From: Saccharopolyspora phatthalungensis
Lineage (GTDB): Bacteria > Actinomycetota > Actinomycetes > Mycobacteriales > Pseudonocardiaceae
Length of the DNA: 64,000 nucleotides
NCBI RefSeq assembly: GCF_014203395.1
Contig: NZ_JACHIW010000003.1
Coordinates: 124,001-188,000 of the forward strand
Direction: 5' to 3'
Shown here: one piece after another, positions 9,501 through 15,793 of the stretch
How positions within the stretch are numbered: the first letter of the stretch is position 1
How the letters are laid out: each line of letters starts with the position of its first letter
Made by a program: the position numbers and the translations under genes
The notes under the pieces: model-generated
Told to the model about the DNA's origin: nothing
Database searches by the model: none
The model's input: only the letters and a program-made list of their open reading frames with translations

Positions 9501-10688
9501 ACTGGGCGCCTGGTTGCGTTGCGCGATGCCTTCGAGGCCGCGGATCAGGTGTTGCGGGCGTTCGGTGAGCGCAATGGTGAGGGTGCCGTCACTGTGTTGC
9601 TGGGTCAGGCGGATTGGGTTTTGGGGCCGGATTTCCAGGGGGTGGACCGGTTCCGGGTCGTGATGGCGCATCGGTTGTTGTCGCGTCCGGGGGATTGGGG
9701 TGGTGCTCGGATGTTGCGGGATCGGTTGGGGCGTTATTTGGCTGGCGAGGTGAAGGTGGATTTGGGCGGGGAGCTGGGCGGTGTCGAGGGGCGTGACAAT
9801 GCGGAGTCGGTCAACGAGGTGGCGCGTGCGGAGGCGCGGCGTGCCCGTGACGAGGGTGAGCCTGACAACGGTGAGGCGTTGGCGAGGAAGTTTAAGATGG
9901 GCGCGGCGTGGGGTTGGGAGCGCCTTCAGGAGATCAGGCTTGAGGACGCTTCGGCTCGGCCGGAGTTGGGCGAGCAGGAACAGGAAGACCCTGCAGCGGG
10001 GCTGGAATCGCCCGTCCAGGGTGGAGTGCTGCGGGATTCGCCGGCGGATATCCGGCCTGCGGAAGACAGCGGTGCGGGTGGCGAGACACAGGGCGAGTTG
10101 CTGGAGGGCGAGGCGTTGCGGGAGGCGGCGCTCGCGGAGGTGCGGCGTGCTCGGGACGCTGGCCAGCCCTACACCAGCCGATCGTTGGGGAAGAAGTTCG
10201 GAAAAGGCGCGGAGTGGGGGCGGCTGCGGCTTCGGGAGATCCAGGCTGAGGGTGGTTTGACCGGGGCCGAGATGCGGGAGCGGGAGAGCGAGGCGTTGCG
10301 GGAGGCGGCGCTCGCGGAGGCGCGGCGTGCTCGGGACGCTGGCCAGCCGCACACCGGTGAAACCTTGGGGAAGATGTTCGGAAGGAGCGAAGCGTGGGGG
10401 CGAATGCGGCTTCTGAACATCCGGGCTGAGGGTGGTTTGACGACAGCGGATGTGGAAGAGCAGAAGCGGGAAGCCGGGCGTAGGGAGGCGCGGCGTGCTC
10501 GTGACGCGGGTACCCCTTACCGCGCTGCGGCGTTGGGGAAGAAGTTCGGAAAGAGCAGGGAGTGGGGGCGGACGCGGCTTCGGGAGATCGAAAACGAGGT
10601 TGCTGGTTCATCCGGTGAGGTGGTGGGCTTCGCGGGTGGTACGTCGGCGAATAAACGGGTCGTCGGTGGAGGTGAGGAGTGCGGCTGA
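3510..10688 (+). CDS. Giant WXG100-like protein with tandem HTH-like repeats (2392 aa)
   Basis: Residues 1-345 resemble the WXG100-like N-terminus of actinobacterial giant polymorphic effectors: helices, a hydrophobic stretch at about 105-135 (VTVGGLVLLLAEIAWAVAMA), further apolar helices to about 250, and a Gly-rich end. About 346-1275 is a low-complexity Gly/Pro/Ser/Asp linker with two PPPAY motifs and, near 1131-1171, three TWGFDP repeats. From about 1282 to 2370 there are ten copies of a 35-residue module whose consensus is EARRARDAGEPYTGETLGKK followed by FGKSxxWGRxRLxEI; it looks like a helix-turn-helix. Four xFDPxAVES repeats lie near 1420-1455, and a 71-residue block occurs twice. No known toxin domain is seen at the C-terminus. 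Codon use (TTG, GTG, GGT) is unlike all neighbours. Secretion by a type VII system and nucleic-acid binding are inferences. Confidence 0.7.
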   Translation: MSLMVPVEVRRLFQVLTGEDMTDADEDALFAVAERLESDAAVVEMLAPAVQDVVGRVRGGFSGKAADRFAERSAGFSPVLEAGGGGLRELAGFVRNLALQVQYLKFVTVGGLVLLLAEIAWAVAMAGPTGGASMAWLAARFAVMRFLLSRWWGQLFMRLAMGQVVGVGLQVLMDAGAQGLQFALGTRDKWDAQTSEMAAGVGAFSGLLALPLSALGNVVGNAVTKVLVRGLGDEVDKEVLEAAVRNVVEEHAEQFPVGSMAKFADVVSRNIEDYTGMSVRGTWAARFGGGLGESIEEGLTEMFGEAGYGAISGQGAQWNPFSFTAGLSEAIGSGIGNLMGLAVRGELTPAGRAREAADGEKDSGGADTDTDLDAGTTEELKTDSGSQTGEKLGFQEAVPEVDSGVSVPSWTRAGGPGPGSDSVPDSAPGSAPGSVASGIPVTSAIQPAGSGPEKAPLGGGTGGPRGGDGAADREETAGLSPSPGAPLADGPGSGHSVPGTAVTPPSGGVDTPGGEPRGVDAGGVVSGGVGSGVSVTPRGTTSWGEGDVADPDVLRGQARPGTPPPAYSPSQGDGSGSPGSGGAVWTGDSRVGTPPPAYGPVAGADRVGPESSGVDGPGGSVGHSEPGSGSIKQGGPLVAGGGVTSGDSRADSPSRGGQVGADSSGPRGPGGSVEHFPSAPGSDSFNSGGSLASDGVVTPGNVLADLPSGDGHTAPGSFAGEPTVQVPAPLVDGPSAGATDVPGVSSGAVGSGVASSAGDVVPGSGGGVGLAGQGSVWGDGAVPGAESGSGADSVAGNGNSGRAGDGVPELSLSSGSSDVASFGDAVLGAGPVGLPGDAVRVSVPVDVVSGGGFAEFVRVQVGDVDAGPVVLVPGEGSPAGGVVVSPAQASEAARGMGRDVVALMPARGRRGPRWMRFGADGSRPRPVGGPGSVQAPVQVGEGHGSLGALASSSSAVPKGVVESAVGGSTEKGRGAEAVADSTATDTSGDGEGVQGDAEDGADSAGVANWSESDLHGEVARARELGGSRAVASRIVQGTHDVVALARGDVGVSLDDVVALVAARVGEFGRGAAVRFSRELAARLGSRGSGLGVRAGAGEDPLADLPGLEEFANGGQGSHGGVSGGSPDIPMTWGFDPDAPEWTDQLGTWGFDPSPGELAHDLATWGFDPAVVERSVGSGWDVAGTVSTVAEGAAAVGGEQSYSAPGAGGEFSGQGGSRIPVSNEDTDAVISGTVSVSDAGGRKRGLPDDSVDEGAARRTAGPGRPTAERLENAEQLREEARVEARRGRDAGKPYSGEALGKKFGRTGGWGRRRLAEISDEGGVTHAALLEQERREQRREREAARAEAQRAHDAGERSNGSALGRKFGRSAWWGKARLREIRAEDGATGGTVRAQGQEALREEARAEAQRAAESANDPMAWAFDPVAVESVFDPVSAESVFDPLAIESVFDPLAVEGLLAGVAERSRLVAELGGLVDSLRRLLVGAPAGYMPGLGERVEHWSQTLAERGFDGVDVVALRKRVSDAARLVERLRSDGLVDVTADESALAFAELGPVGASVGEALTGDEFAGGEGVLEGDPLMAAEGWSWGPESMVGDMADSGLSGAGPEVVSAAGLAEPYWSGPDGLGDALAASDQVLRAFGERNGEGAVTVLLGQADWVLGPDFQGVDRFRVVMAHRLLSRPGDWDGARVLRDRLGRYLAGELEVEVEVRTRLGGFEGLDSSELVNKVACAEARRALEAGEPYTADTLAQRFRKSERWGSRRLEEISEGLSRVTSLEKEREEARAEARRARDAGEAHTGETLAQSFGRSAAWGWQRLAEIRDEGGVTRATLRDQEQEAVREAARVEARRARDAGEAHTGKTLAQKFRRREVWGRQRLAEIRDEGGVTRAALRGREQEAVREAARVEARRARDAGEPYNGETLAEKFGKSRQWGRERLAEISRDGAPIPDSRTVPLAGDEFVVGPAAMAGEAMVGDVAGVEMSGAGRVAERPVGFSEPGRTGRLVALRDAFEAADQVLRAFGERNGEGAVTVLLGQADWVLGPDFQGVDRFRVVMAHRLLSRPGDWGGARMLRDRLGRYLAGEVKVDLGGELGGVEGRDNAESVNEVARAEARRARDEGEPDNGEALARKFKMGAAWGWERLQEIRLEDASARPELGEQEQEDPAAGLESPVQGGVLRDSPADIRPAEDSGAGGETQGELLEGEALREAALAEVRRARDAGQPYTSRSLGKKFGKGAEWGRLRLREIQAEGGLTGAEMRERESEALREAALAEARRARDAGQPHTGETLGKMFGRSEAWGRMRLLNIRAEGGLTTADVEEQKREAGRREARRARDAGTPYRAAALGKKFGKSREWGRTRLREIENEVAGSSGEVVGFAGGTSANKRVVGGGEECG
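8401..8613 (+). repeat. Internal duplication, copy 1
   Basis: This block of about 213 bp (residues 1631-1701 of the giant protein, starting SDQVLRAFGERNGEG and ending RLGRYLAGE) recurs almost base for base exactly 1140 bp downstream. Only a handful of substitutions separate the copies. It lies between HTH-like modules and has no domain I recognise. Confidence 0.9.
9541..9753 (+). repeat. Internal duplication, copy 2
   Basis: Second copy of the block at 8401-8613, encoding residues 2011-2081. Differences include GTTTGGT versus GTTCGGT at the start and GGGACGG versus GGGGTGG near the end. With the 1140-bp spacing, the two copies bracket four of the HTH-like modules. Confidence 0.9.
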
Positions 10689-10845
10689 TGCGGCGGTGCA
10701 GGAGGTGATGGAGCAGCAGGGGCCTGAGGTGGTGGCGCGGTTGTTCGCTGCTGGCGGATGAGGCGCTGGGTAGTGGGGCGACGGAGCCGTTGCGGATGGT
10801 GATGGCGCTTCATCTGGTTCCCGACTCGATGAGGCGCCATGTTCC
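10672..10845 (+). pseudogene. Degraded small partner gene after the giant gene
   Basis: A GTG at 10672, overlapping the end of the giant gene by 17 bases, opens a frame reading MRSAADAAVQEVMEQQGPEV then VARLFAAGG and a stop at 10761. Directly after, a different frame reads ADEALGSGATEPLRMVMALH and then runs into the end of the convergent peptidase gene. The two pieces look like one small helical protein broken by a frameshift and cut short. It shares the G-rich composition of the giant gene, so the two probably arrived together. A partner or immunity-like role is only a guess. Confidence 0.4.
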
Positions 10846-11976
10846 TGGTTGACCTGTCAGGCAGGTTGCGCCGCTGGGTCCTACATGGACGAGGTCTTCG
10901 TAGTGATAACCGACGTTCTCGTCGACCCACCCGAGCTCGATCTCCAGGAGCATCCCCTCGACGATGGGGTCGTCATATTCGGGGGTCAGATGCGGTTCTT
11001 CATGGAGAACCAGACCGATCCCGTGCCCCACTATGGGCCAGCGGAATTCGAGTCCGAGCCGCTCGTAGTTCTTCTTGGCCAACTGGAAGATCTCCGAAGC
11101 CACCACGCCCGGGCACACGGAGTCAACCACGATGTCGAAGACCTCGAGGATCCGGGAGAAATGATCACGCTGGTGAGCGTTGGCCGTACCGACGACTGTG
11201 GTCCTGGCGATGTCCGAGCGGTAGCCGTTCTTGCGGATGCCCCAGTCGGCTCGCAGCACATCGCCTTTCTCAAGGAGGCGCTCGCTCGGCCATGGGTGCC
11301 ATTGGCCACCCCGGCAGTCGCCGCCGAATACAGTGTGGCTCAGCTCGTCCGCGCCGGCGTCGAGCAGCGTGTGCGTGAGCCGCGATGCGACGCTGCGTTC
11401 CGTCTCGCCTGGTTCGACTGTCGAAAGCACCTTTCCCATGGCCTGCGCGGTCAACTGGTTGATCGAAGTAATCAGCTCAACCTCTGCCGCGGTCTTGATC
11501 TTTCGCATCTCGTTGAGCAGCGGCCAAGCGTCGGCAAAGGTCAGTTTCGGGAACCGCTTCTGGAGACCGCGGACGATTCTGTAGGGGGCAGAGCGGAACT
11601 CGACCCCGACGGTGCCGGCAGTGATGCCGTGTTCCTCAAGTGCATCGCCGATGACGTGCATCGCAGCGGCGTGCTCGCCGTCGAAGCCGCGGATGTCGTC
11701 GATGTGCGGCCGTTGGTCGTCAGGTCCCCAGGGCTGGGAAGTGTTCGCCATCCAGTTCTGCTCGCGCGGTCGAGGGACAACGAAGACGGGTTCATGCCCC
11801 GAGGCCCAGACGACTACGTGGAGTCGTTCCCACGTGAGATGCAGATCCGGGTGATAGAAGCCCGAGACGTAGCCAACGTTCTCGGGCCACGCGACGACGA
11901 TTGCGTCGATCGAGCTTTCCTCGAGCAGACGTCTCGCGCGAGTCATGTCGGAGTAGACAGCGTCCGATAGGGCCAC
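10810..11976 (-). CDS. M24 family metallopeptidase (Xaa-Pro/creatinase-like)
   Basis: 388 residues in the pita-bread fold. An N-terminal domain (about 1-150, with WPENVGYVSGFYHPD) precedes the catalytic domain, whose metal ligands are visible: two Asp in LRADWGIRKNGYRSDIA, His in GHGIGLVLHEEPH, Glu in LLEIELGW and Glu in YHYEDLVHVG. M24 enzymes include aminopeptidase P, creatinase and ectoine hydrolase (DoeA), so the bond cleaved may be a peptide or a small amidine. I chose the GTG at 11976 because GGAG lies six bases upstream; an ATG at 11946 is possible. Two identical palindromes lie just upstream, and a broken TetR gene is divergent. The nearby catabolic operon makes a small-molecule substrate plausible. 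Confidence 0.8.
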   Translation of the reverse strand: MALSDAVYSDMTRARRLLEESSIDAIVVAWPENVGYVSGFYHPDLHLTWERLHVVVWASGHEPVFVVPRPREQNWMANTSQPWGPDDQRPHIDDIRGFDGEHAAAMHVIGDALEEHGITAGTVGVEFRSAPYRIVRGLQKRFPKLTFADAWPLLNEMRKIKTAAEVELITSINQLTAQAMGKVLSTVEPGETERSVASRLTHTLLDAGADELSHTVFGGDCRGGQWHPWPSERLLEKGDVLRADWGIRKNGYRSDIARTTVVGTANAHQRDHFSRILEVFDIVVDSVCPGVVASEIFQLAKKNYERLGLEFRWPIVGHGIGLVLHEEPHLTPEYDDPIVEGMLLEIELGWVDENVGYHYEDLVHVGPSGATCLTGQPGTWRLIESGTR

Positions 11977-11986
11977 GGGGACTCCA

Positions 11987-12017
11987 ATACAGTGTATCTG
12001 AAAAATATACAGTGTAT
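11987..12017. promoter_or_regulatory. Two ATACAGTGTAT operator-like palindromes
   Basis: The 11-mer ATACAGTGTAT (ATAC and GTAT arms around three bases) occurs at 11987-11997 and again at 12007-12017. Starts are 20 bp apart, about two helical turns, so both sites face the same side. They lie between the M24 start at 11976 and the divergent TetR stump at 12035, where a TetR operator is expected. Confidence 0.65.
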
Positions 12018-12034
12018 TTTCGAACCGTAGTGAC

Positions 12035-12174
12035 ATGTCCGCTTCCACGCAAGAGCACCGGCGAAGTTCGACCACCAGCCGGGATCTGGCCCAGTCGACA
12101 GCTCGCGACCAGGTTGCGGATGCTGCGTTCGAGATAGTTCTGGCCAACGGTCTCGAAGCGATGAGCAAGGTCGC
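12035..12174 (+). pseudogene. TetR regulator, N-terminal stump
   Basis: From ATG 12035 the frame reads MSASTQEHRRSSTTSRDLAQ, then STARDQVADAAFEIVLANG and LEAMSKVA, matching the first helices of the TetR DNA-binding domain. Homology stops at about 12174, at the stop codon of the convergent RpiR gene; beyond this the frame only mirrors that gene. The recognition helix and whole ligand domain are missing. It is divergent from the M24 gene and was probably its regulator before a deletion joined it to the RpiR locus. Confidence 0.65.
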
Positions 12175-13152
12175 TCACTCAACGAAGAACTCGTGGGCGC
12201 TTGCGAGTTCGTCGAAGTCGTCGAGGCGTCCGCTGTTGTCTTTCGGTTGGGACTCGACCAGCGCTTGGAGCAGGAGCCCGCACATCACGCTCGGTGCGGC
12301 GTAGGAGTCGAACGTGAAGTCGTGTGAGGGTTCGACGAGTAGCAGGTGGTCTGCGAGATCGGCGATGGAGGAGTAGCGGCTATCCGTGATGAGGATGGTT
12401 TCCAGGCCGAGGGATGACGTGAGGTCGAGGGCGTCGCGTAGCTCGCGTGGGTAGCGGGGCATTCCGATGGCGAGCAACGCGGTGGCGCCGTCTAGTTTCG
12501 CGCGGGTGAGGGCTTCGGTGAGTGCGGAGCCGCCGTGTGTGTAGATGCGGACATCCGGCATGATCTTGGAGGCGAATTGGCCGAGCATGGTCGCCAGGGG
12601 GGCCGAGACGCGTAGGCCGACGATGGGCAGTGGCCTGCTCGCGGCGAGGACGGCCGCTGCTGAGGCGATACCGGCGCCGTCGGCCACGTTCTCCTGTAGG
12701 CGCCGCAGCGCGTCGATCTCCCGCTGGATGCGGTGCTGGGCTGGGCTGTCGGACGGCGTGGACGGGGTAGCCGCGTCCGCCGTCGTCGGCTCCACCGCCT
12801 GGATCGCGACGCGTAGCTCGTTGAAGCCGCGGTAGCCGAGGGCGACCGCGAACCGGCTCACCGATGGTTGGCTGACGCCCGCTCCGGCGGCTACTTGCGT
12901 GATGGATATGCGGGCCGCTTCGTCGACCGGCCGCGAGCTTAGGAACGCCGCGATGCGGCGCTGGCTCGGGGTCAGTGCGTGGCCGGCGAAGAGCTGGGCC
13001 AGGCTCGCGGCGCCGCGCTCCTCCGCCGCGTCGGTGGATACCGTGTTGCCGGGGCGACCGGATGCCACTGTCGTCGGAAGCCGCTTCGAGGGCACGCTCA
13101 CCTGAACCTCCTGCTTCGTCGTTACGGACTCTTCGTGATGAATACTAGACAT
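12175..13152 (-). CDS. RpiR/MurR family transcriptional regulator
   Basis: 325 residues. After a variable 45-residue leader comes the RpiR helix-turn-helix (LTPSQRRIAAFL ... ITQVAAGAGVSQPSVSRFAV at about 100-120), followed by an SIS domain (about 165-300; LPIVGLRVSAPLATMLGQFA ... ALLAIGMPRYPRELRDAL). RpiR SIS domains usually sense phosphosugars, but this family also controls amino acid and purine catabolism. The ATG at 13152 has AGGAG six bases upstream. It is divergent from the ABC importer and catabolic operon at 13205 with only about 50 bases between, and palindromes there overlap its own start, so it probably controls both itself and the operon. Confidence 0.88.
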   Translation of the reverse strand: MSSIHHEESVTTKQEVQVSVPSKRLPTTVASGRPGNTVSTDAAEERGAASLAQLFAGHALTPSQRRIAAFLSSRPVDEAARISITQVAAGAGVSQPSVSRFAVALGYRGFNELRVAIQAVEPTTADAATPSTPSDSPAQHRIQREIDALRRLQENVADGAGIASAAAVLAASRPLPIVGLRVSAPLATMLGQFASKIMPDVRIYTHGGSALTEALTRAKLDGATALLAIGMPRYPRELRDALDLTSSLGLETILITDSRYSSIADLADHLLLVEPSHDFTFDSYAAPSVMCGLLLQALVESQPKDNSGRLDDFDELASAHEFFVE

Positions 13153-13184
13153 TCATCGTACTCCTATGTGAATATCTGCATTCA
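13137..13184. promoter_or_regulatory. Paired TGAAT/ATTCA operator-like palindromes
   Basis: The first palindrome has perfect 7-base arms GATGAAT (13137-13143) and ATTCATC (13151-13157) around 7 bases; the second has TGAAT (13169-13173) and ATTCA (13180-13184) around 6. Both lie between or across the starts of rpiR (13152) and the importer gene (13205). Gapped TGAA/TTCA sites suit an RpiR-type repressor. Assignment to this RpiR is inference. Confidence 0.6.
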
Positions 13185-13204
13185 TCAACCTTCGTGGAGG
13201 CGCC

Positions 13205-14094
13205 ATGGCCGCATTCTCGCTTCTTCGCCGCGTGGCAACGGTTCTCGTGGCACCCCTGGTCGCGGTGTCCGGCTGCGCGCTCGGTGAGCCGCAGGCCGAC
13301 CCGTTTCCCCTCGGCACCTCGGCGGATCCGGCGCTGGTGGCGACCGTGCCCGCCGAGGTGCGGGCGAGCGGGACGTTGACGATCGCGACGGGAAGCGACT
13401 ATGCCCCGCTCGAGTTCAAGAACGAGGACGGCAAGCTCACCGGGTTCGAAGTGGACATCACGCGTGCGTGGCGGCCAAGCTCGGGCTGACCCCGAAGTTC
13501 GTGGAGACCTCGTTCGACGGTGTCGTCCCCGGGATTCAGGGGCGTCGCTACGACCTGGCCGTGTTCGGCGTGCTGGACAAGAAGTCCCGCCATTCGATGG
13601 TCAACCTGGTCGACGACATCAACACCAGCACGTCGATCGTCGTCCGGCAGGAAGATGCCTCCGGGATCGCATCGATCGACGATCTGTGCGGGAAGCGTGC
13701 GGGGGCGGGGAACGGCACGGCGCAGGTCACCGACTTGCAGGAGGCGTCGAAGCGATGCGTCGCGGCGAACCGCCCGCCGGTGCAGCTGCAGGTCTATTCG
13801 TCGGTCCCGGACATGTTCCTCGCCCTCACCTCGAACCGGACCGACGCGGCGTTGAACGGGACCCCGCCGTCGGTGTACCGGGTCGATCGCACGCCCGGCC
13901 TTGCGATCGCCGGTAAGCCGTACCGGCCTCAGCCCTACGGCATCGTCGTGAGCAAGGACCGCCCCGATCTGGCCGCCTCGGTGCACAAGGCCATGCAGGC
14001 CCTCCTCGACGAGGGCACCTACCTACGTCTCGTCCGGCGATGGAATCTCGAATCCGGCGCTCTGACCAGTATCGGCGTCAACACAGGAAAGTGA
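13205..14094 (+). pseudogene. Amino acid ABC transporter binding protein (family 3), frameshifted
   Basis: ATG 13205 follows GTGGAGG and begins a lipoprotein signal ending at the lipobox VSGC. The frame runs through TLTIATGSDYAPLEFKNEDG and GFEVDITRA, typical of SBP_bac_3, then goes off frame near 13466 and stops at 13489. A second frame from 13468 continues AAKLGLTPKFVETSFDGVVP and runs to 14094 with the rest of the domain (DDLCGKRAGAGNGTA ... FLALTSNRTDAALNG). One missing base in CACGCGTGCGTGGCGG explains it. The protein would bind a polar amino acid-like ligand for the permease and ATPase downstream. Either the importer has lost its receptor or the base is a sequencing error. Confidence 0.85.
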
Positions 14095-14104
14095 GGAGCC
14101 CGCG

Positions 14105-15016
14105 ATGACTGATATGACAGCGGCGCTGCGGCAGCCCGAGGCCCGTCTCGGCGAGCCCGTGAACGCCCGGACCCGCTGGCGCACCGGACAGCTGCTCGTC
14201 GCGGTGGTCGTGCTGGTGATCGGGGCGCAGATCGTGTGGGGCTTGATCACGAACCGTCGCCTTCGCTGGGACGTGGTCGGTCAGTACCTGTTCTCCTCGA
14301 CCATTCTCGACGGTCTGGGACTGACCATCGTGCTCACGGTCGCGTCGATGGCCATCGGGATCGTGCTGGGCAGCCTGCTGGCCCTGATGCGGATCTCCTC
14401 GAATCCCGTGCTGGCCAGGGCGAGCCAGCTCTACATCTGGTTCTTCCGCGGAACACCGCTGCTGGTGCAGATGTTGTTCTGGGCCTTCGCGTCCGCGGCG
14501 TTCCCCACCGTCTCGCTGGGCATCCCGTTCGGACCCGTGTTCGTGTCCTGGGACACCAACACCCTGATATCGCTGTTCGCCGCCGGTCTGCTCGCGCTCG
14601 GTCTCAACGAGGCCGCCTATGTCGCGGAGATCGTCCGCGCGGGCATCATGTCTGTCGATCCCGGGCAACTCGAAGCGGGCCAGGCGCTCGGGATGACGCG
14701 CCGCAAGCTCATGTCCCGGATCGTGGCCCGGCAGGCGATGCGGATCGTCATCCCGCCTCTGGGCAACGCGACGATCCTGATGCTCAAAACGACCTCGCTG
14801 GTCTTCACGATCGCGCTGCCCGAACTGCTCACCTCCGCGAAAATCATCTACGGCAACAACTTCCAGCAGATCCCGCTACTGATCGTCGCCTCCATCTGGT
14901 ACCTGGCGCTGACCACCGTGCTGACCTTCCTGCAAAGCCGCCTGGAAAAACGGGTCGGCCGCGGTTTCTCCCGCTCCTCACGCAAGACGCTGCCCACCCG
15001 AGAGGAACTGGTGTGA
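14105..15016 (+). CDS. Polar amino acid ABC transporter permease (HisM/GlnP family)
   Basis: 303 residues with about five to six membrane segments: an extra N-terminal one near 30-47, then the core at about 65-285. The family's cytoplasmic EAA loop is clear near 170-200 ([20 protein letters not shown] ... [14 protein letters not shown]). It would form the channel for a charged or polar amino acid-like solute. The start lies 10 bases after the binding-protein stop with GAGGAG before it, and its end overlaps the ATPase gene (GTGA), so the three form one transporter unit. Confidence 0.92.
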   Translation: MTDMTAALRQPEARLGEPVNARTRWRTGQLLVAVVVLVIGAQIVWGLITNRRLRWDVVGQYLFSSTILDGLGLTIVLTVASMAIGIVLGSLLALMRISSNPVLARASQLYIWFFRGTPLLVQMLFWAFASAAFPTVSLGIPFGPVFVSWDTNTLISLFAAGLLALGLNEAAYVAEIVRAGIMSVDPGQLEAGQALGMTRRKLMSRIVARQAMRIVIPPLGNATILMLKTTSLVFTIALPELLTSAKIIYGNNFQQIPLLIVASIWYLALTTVLTFLQSRLEKRVGRGFSRSSRKTLPTREELV

Positions 15017-15777
15017 ACGAGATCATCATGCGCGCCGAGGGCGTGGGAAAGTCTTTCGGATCGGTCCAGGTCCTCAAGGGAATCGACCTGGAGGTCGCCG
15101 CCGGCGAGGTCGTCTGCGTCATCGGACCGTCGGGTTCGGGCAAGAGCACGTTCCTGCGCTGTATCAACCACCTGGAGAAGATCGACCACGGCCGGCTGTC
15201 GGTGAACGGGACGCTCATCGGCTACGAGGAGACCGACGGCGGCCTGCACGAGCTGCGCGAGGCGGATATCGCGCGGCAGCGCACCCGGATCGGGATGGTG
15301 TTCCAGCGCTTCAACCTCTTCGCCCACCTGTCCGTCCTGGACAACATCGTCGAGGCCCCGATCCACGTCAACGGCGAGAACCGCCGTGACGCCGAGCGCA
15401 GGGCACGCACGCTACTGGAACGGGTCGGGCTGGCCGACCGAGCCGACAGCTACCCGAATGAACTGTCGGGCGGCCAGCAGCAGCGGGTCGCGATCGCCCG
15501 CGCGCTGGCCATGAATCCCGCGCTGATGCTGTTCGACGAGCCCACCTCGGCCCTGGACCCGGAACTGGTGGGCGACGTGCTGGACGTGATGCGCGACCTG
15601 GCCCGCGCCGGAATGACGATGATCGTGGTGACCCACGAGATCGGGTTCGCCCGCGAGCTCGCCGACCGCGTGGTGTTCATGGACGACGGCCGCATCGTCG
15701 AACTCGGACCGCCGGATCTCCTGCTGACCGCACCGTCCCATCCCCGAACGCAGGCATTCCTGTCCACCGTCCGCTGA
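15013..15777 (+). CDS. Polar amino acid ABC transporter ATP-binding protein (HisP/GlnQ family)
   Basis: 254 residues with every ATPase motif: Walker [11 protein letters not shown]-loop [10 protein letters not shown], signature [15 protein letters not shown], Walker [16 protein letters not shown] and the switch His in [11 protein letters not shown] short insertion with [20 protein letters not shown] before the Q-loop is common in this subfamily. The GTG start at 15013 overlaps the permease stop. It powers uptake of the compound broken down by the five enzymes that follow. Confidence 0.93.
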   Translation: MNEIIMRAEGVGKSFGSVQVLKGIDLEVAAGEVVCVIGPSGSGKSTFLRCINHLEKIDHGRLSVNGTLIGYEETDGGLHELREADIARQRTRIGMVFQRFNLFAHLSVLDNIVEAPIHVNGENRRDAERRARTLLERVGLADRADSYPNELSGGQQQRVAIARALAMNPALMLFDEPTSALDPELVGDVLDVMRDLARAGMTMIVVTHEIGFARELADRVVFMDDGRIVELGPPDLLLTAPSHPRTQAFLSTVR

Positions 15778-15793
15778 AGCGAGGGAACCACCC

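Larger units (their letters stand above)
7353..10605 (+). repeat. Ten HTH-like coding repeats, partly in 180-bp tandem
   Basis: Module starts are at about 7353, 7542, 8697, 8859, 9039, 9219, 9828, 10137, 10317 and 10485. Each codes for E-A-R-R-A-R-D-A-G, a short variable stretch, then a core of the type KFGKSxxWGRxRLxEI. The three copies near 8859, 9039 and 9219 are exactly 180 bp apart and nearly identical in DNA (GGCGCGTCGT at 8861, 9041 and 9221), as are those at 10137 and 10317. High DNA identity points to recent amplification by unequal exchange. Confidence 0.85.

Noticed and set aside
5563..10352. Very long minus-strand open frames (up to about 600 codons) opposite the giant gene
   Set aside because: They are Pro/Arg/His/Gln-rich with no domain and exist only because the sense strand is poor in the complementary stop triplets.
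8859..10600. Regular 180-bp repeats as a possible CRISPR array
   Set aside because: Repeats are in-frame coding modules without constant short direct repeats or variable spacers.
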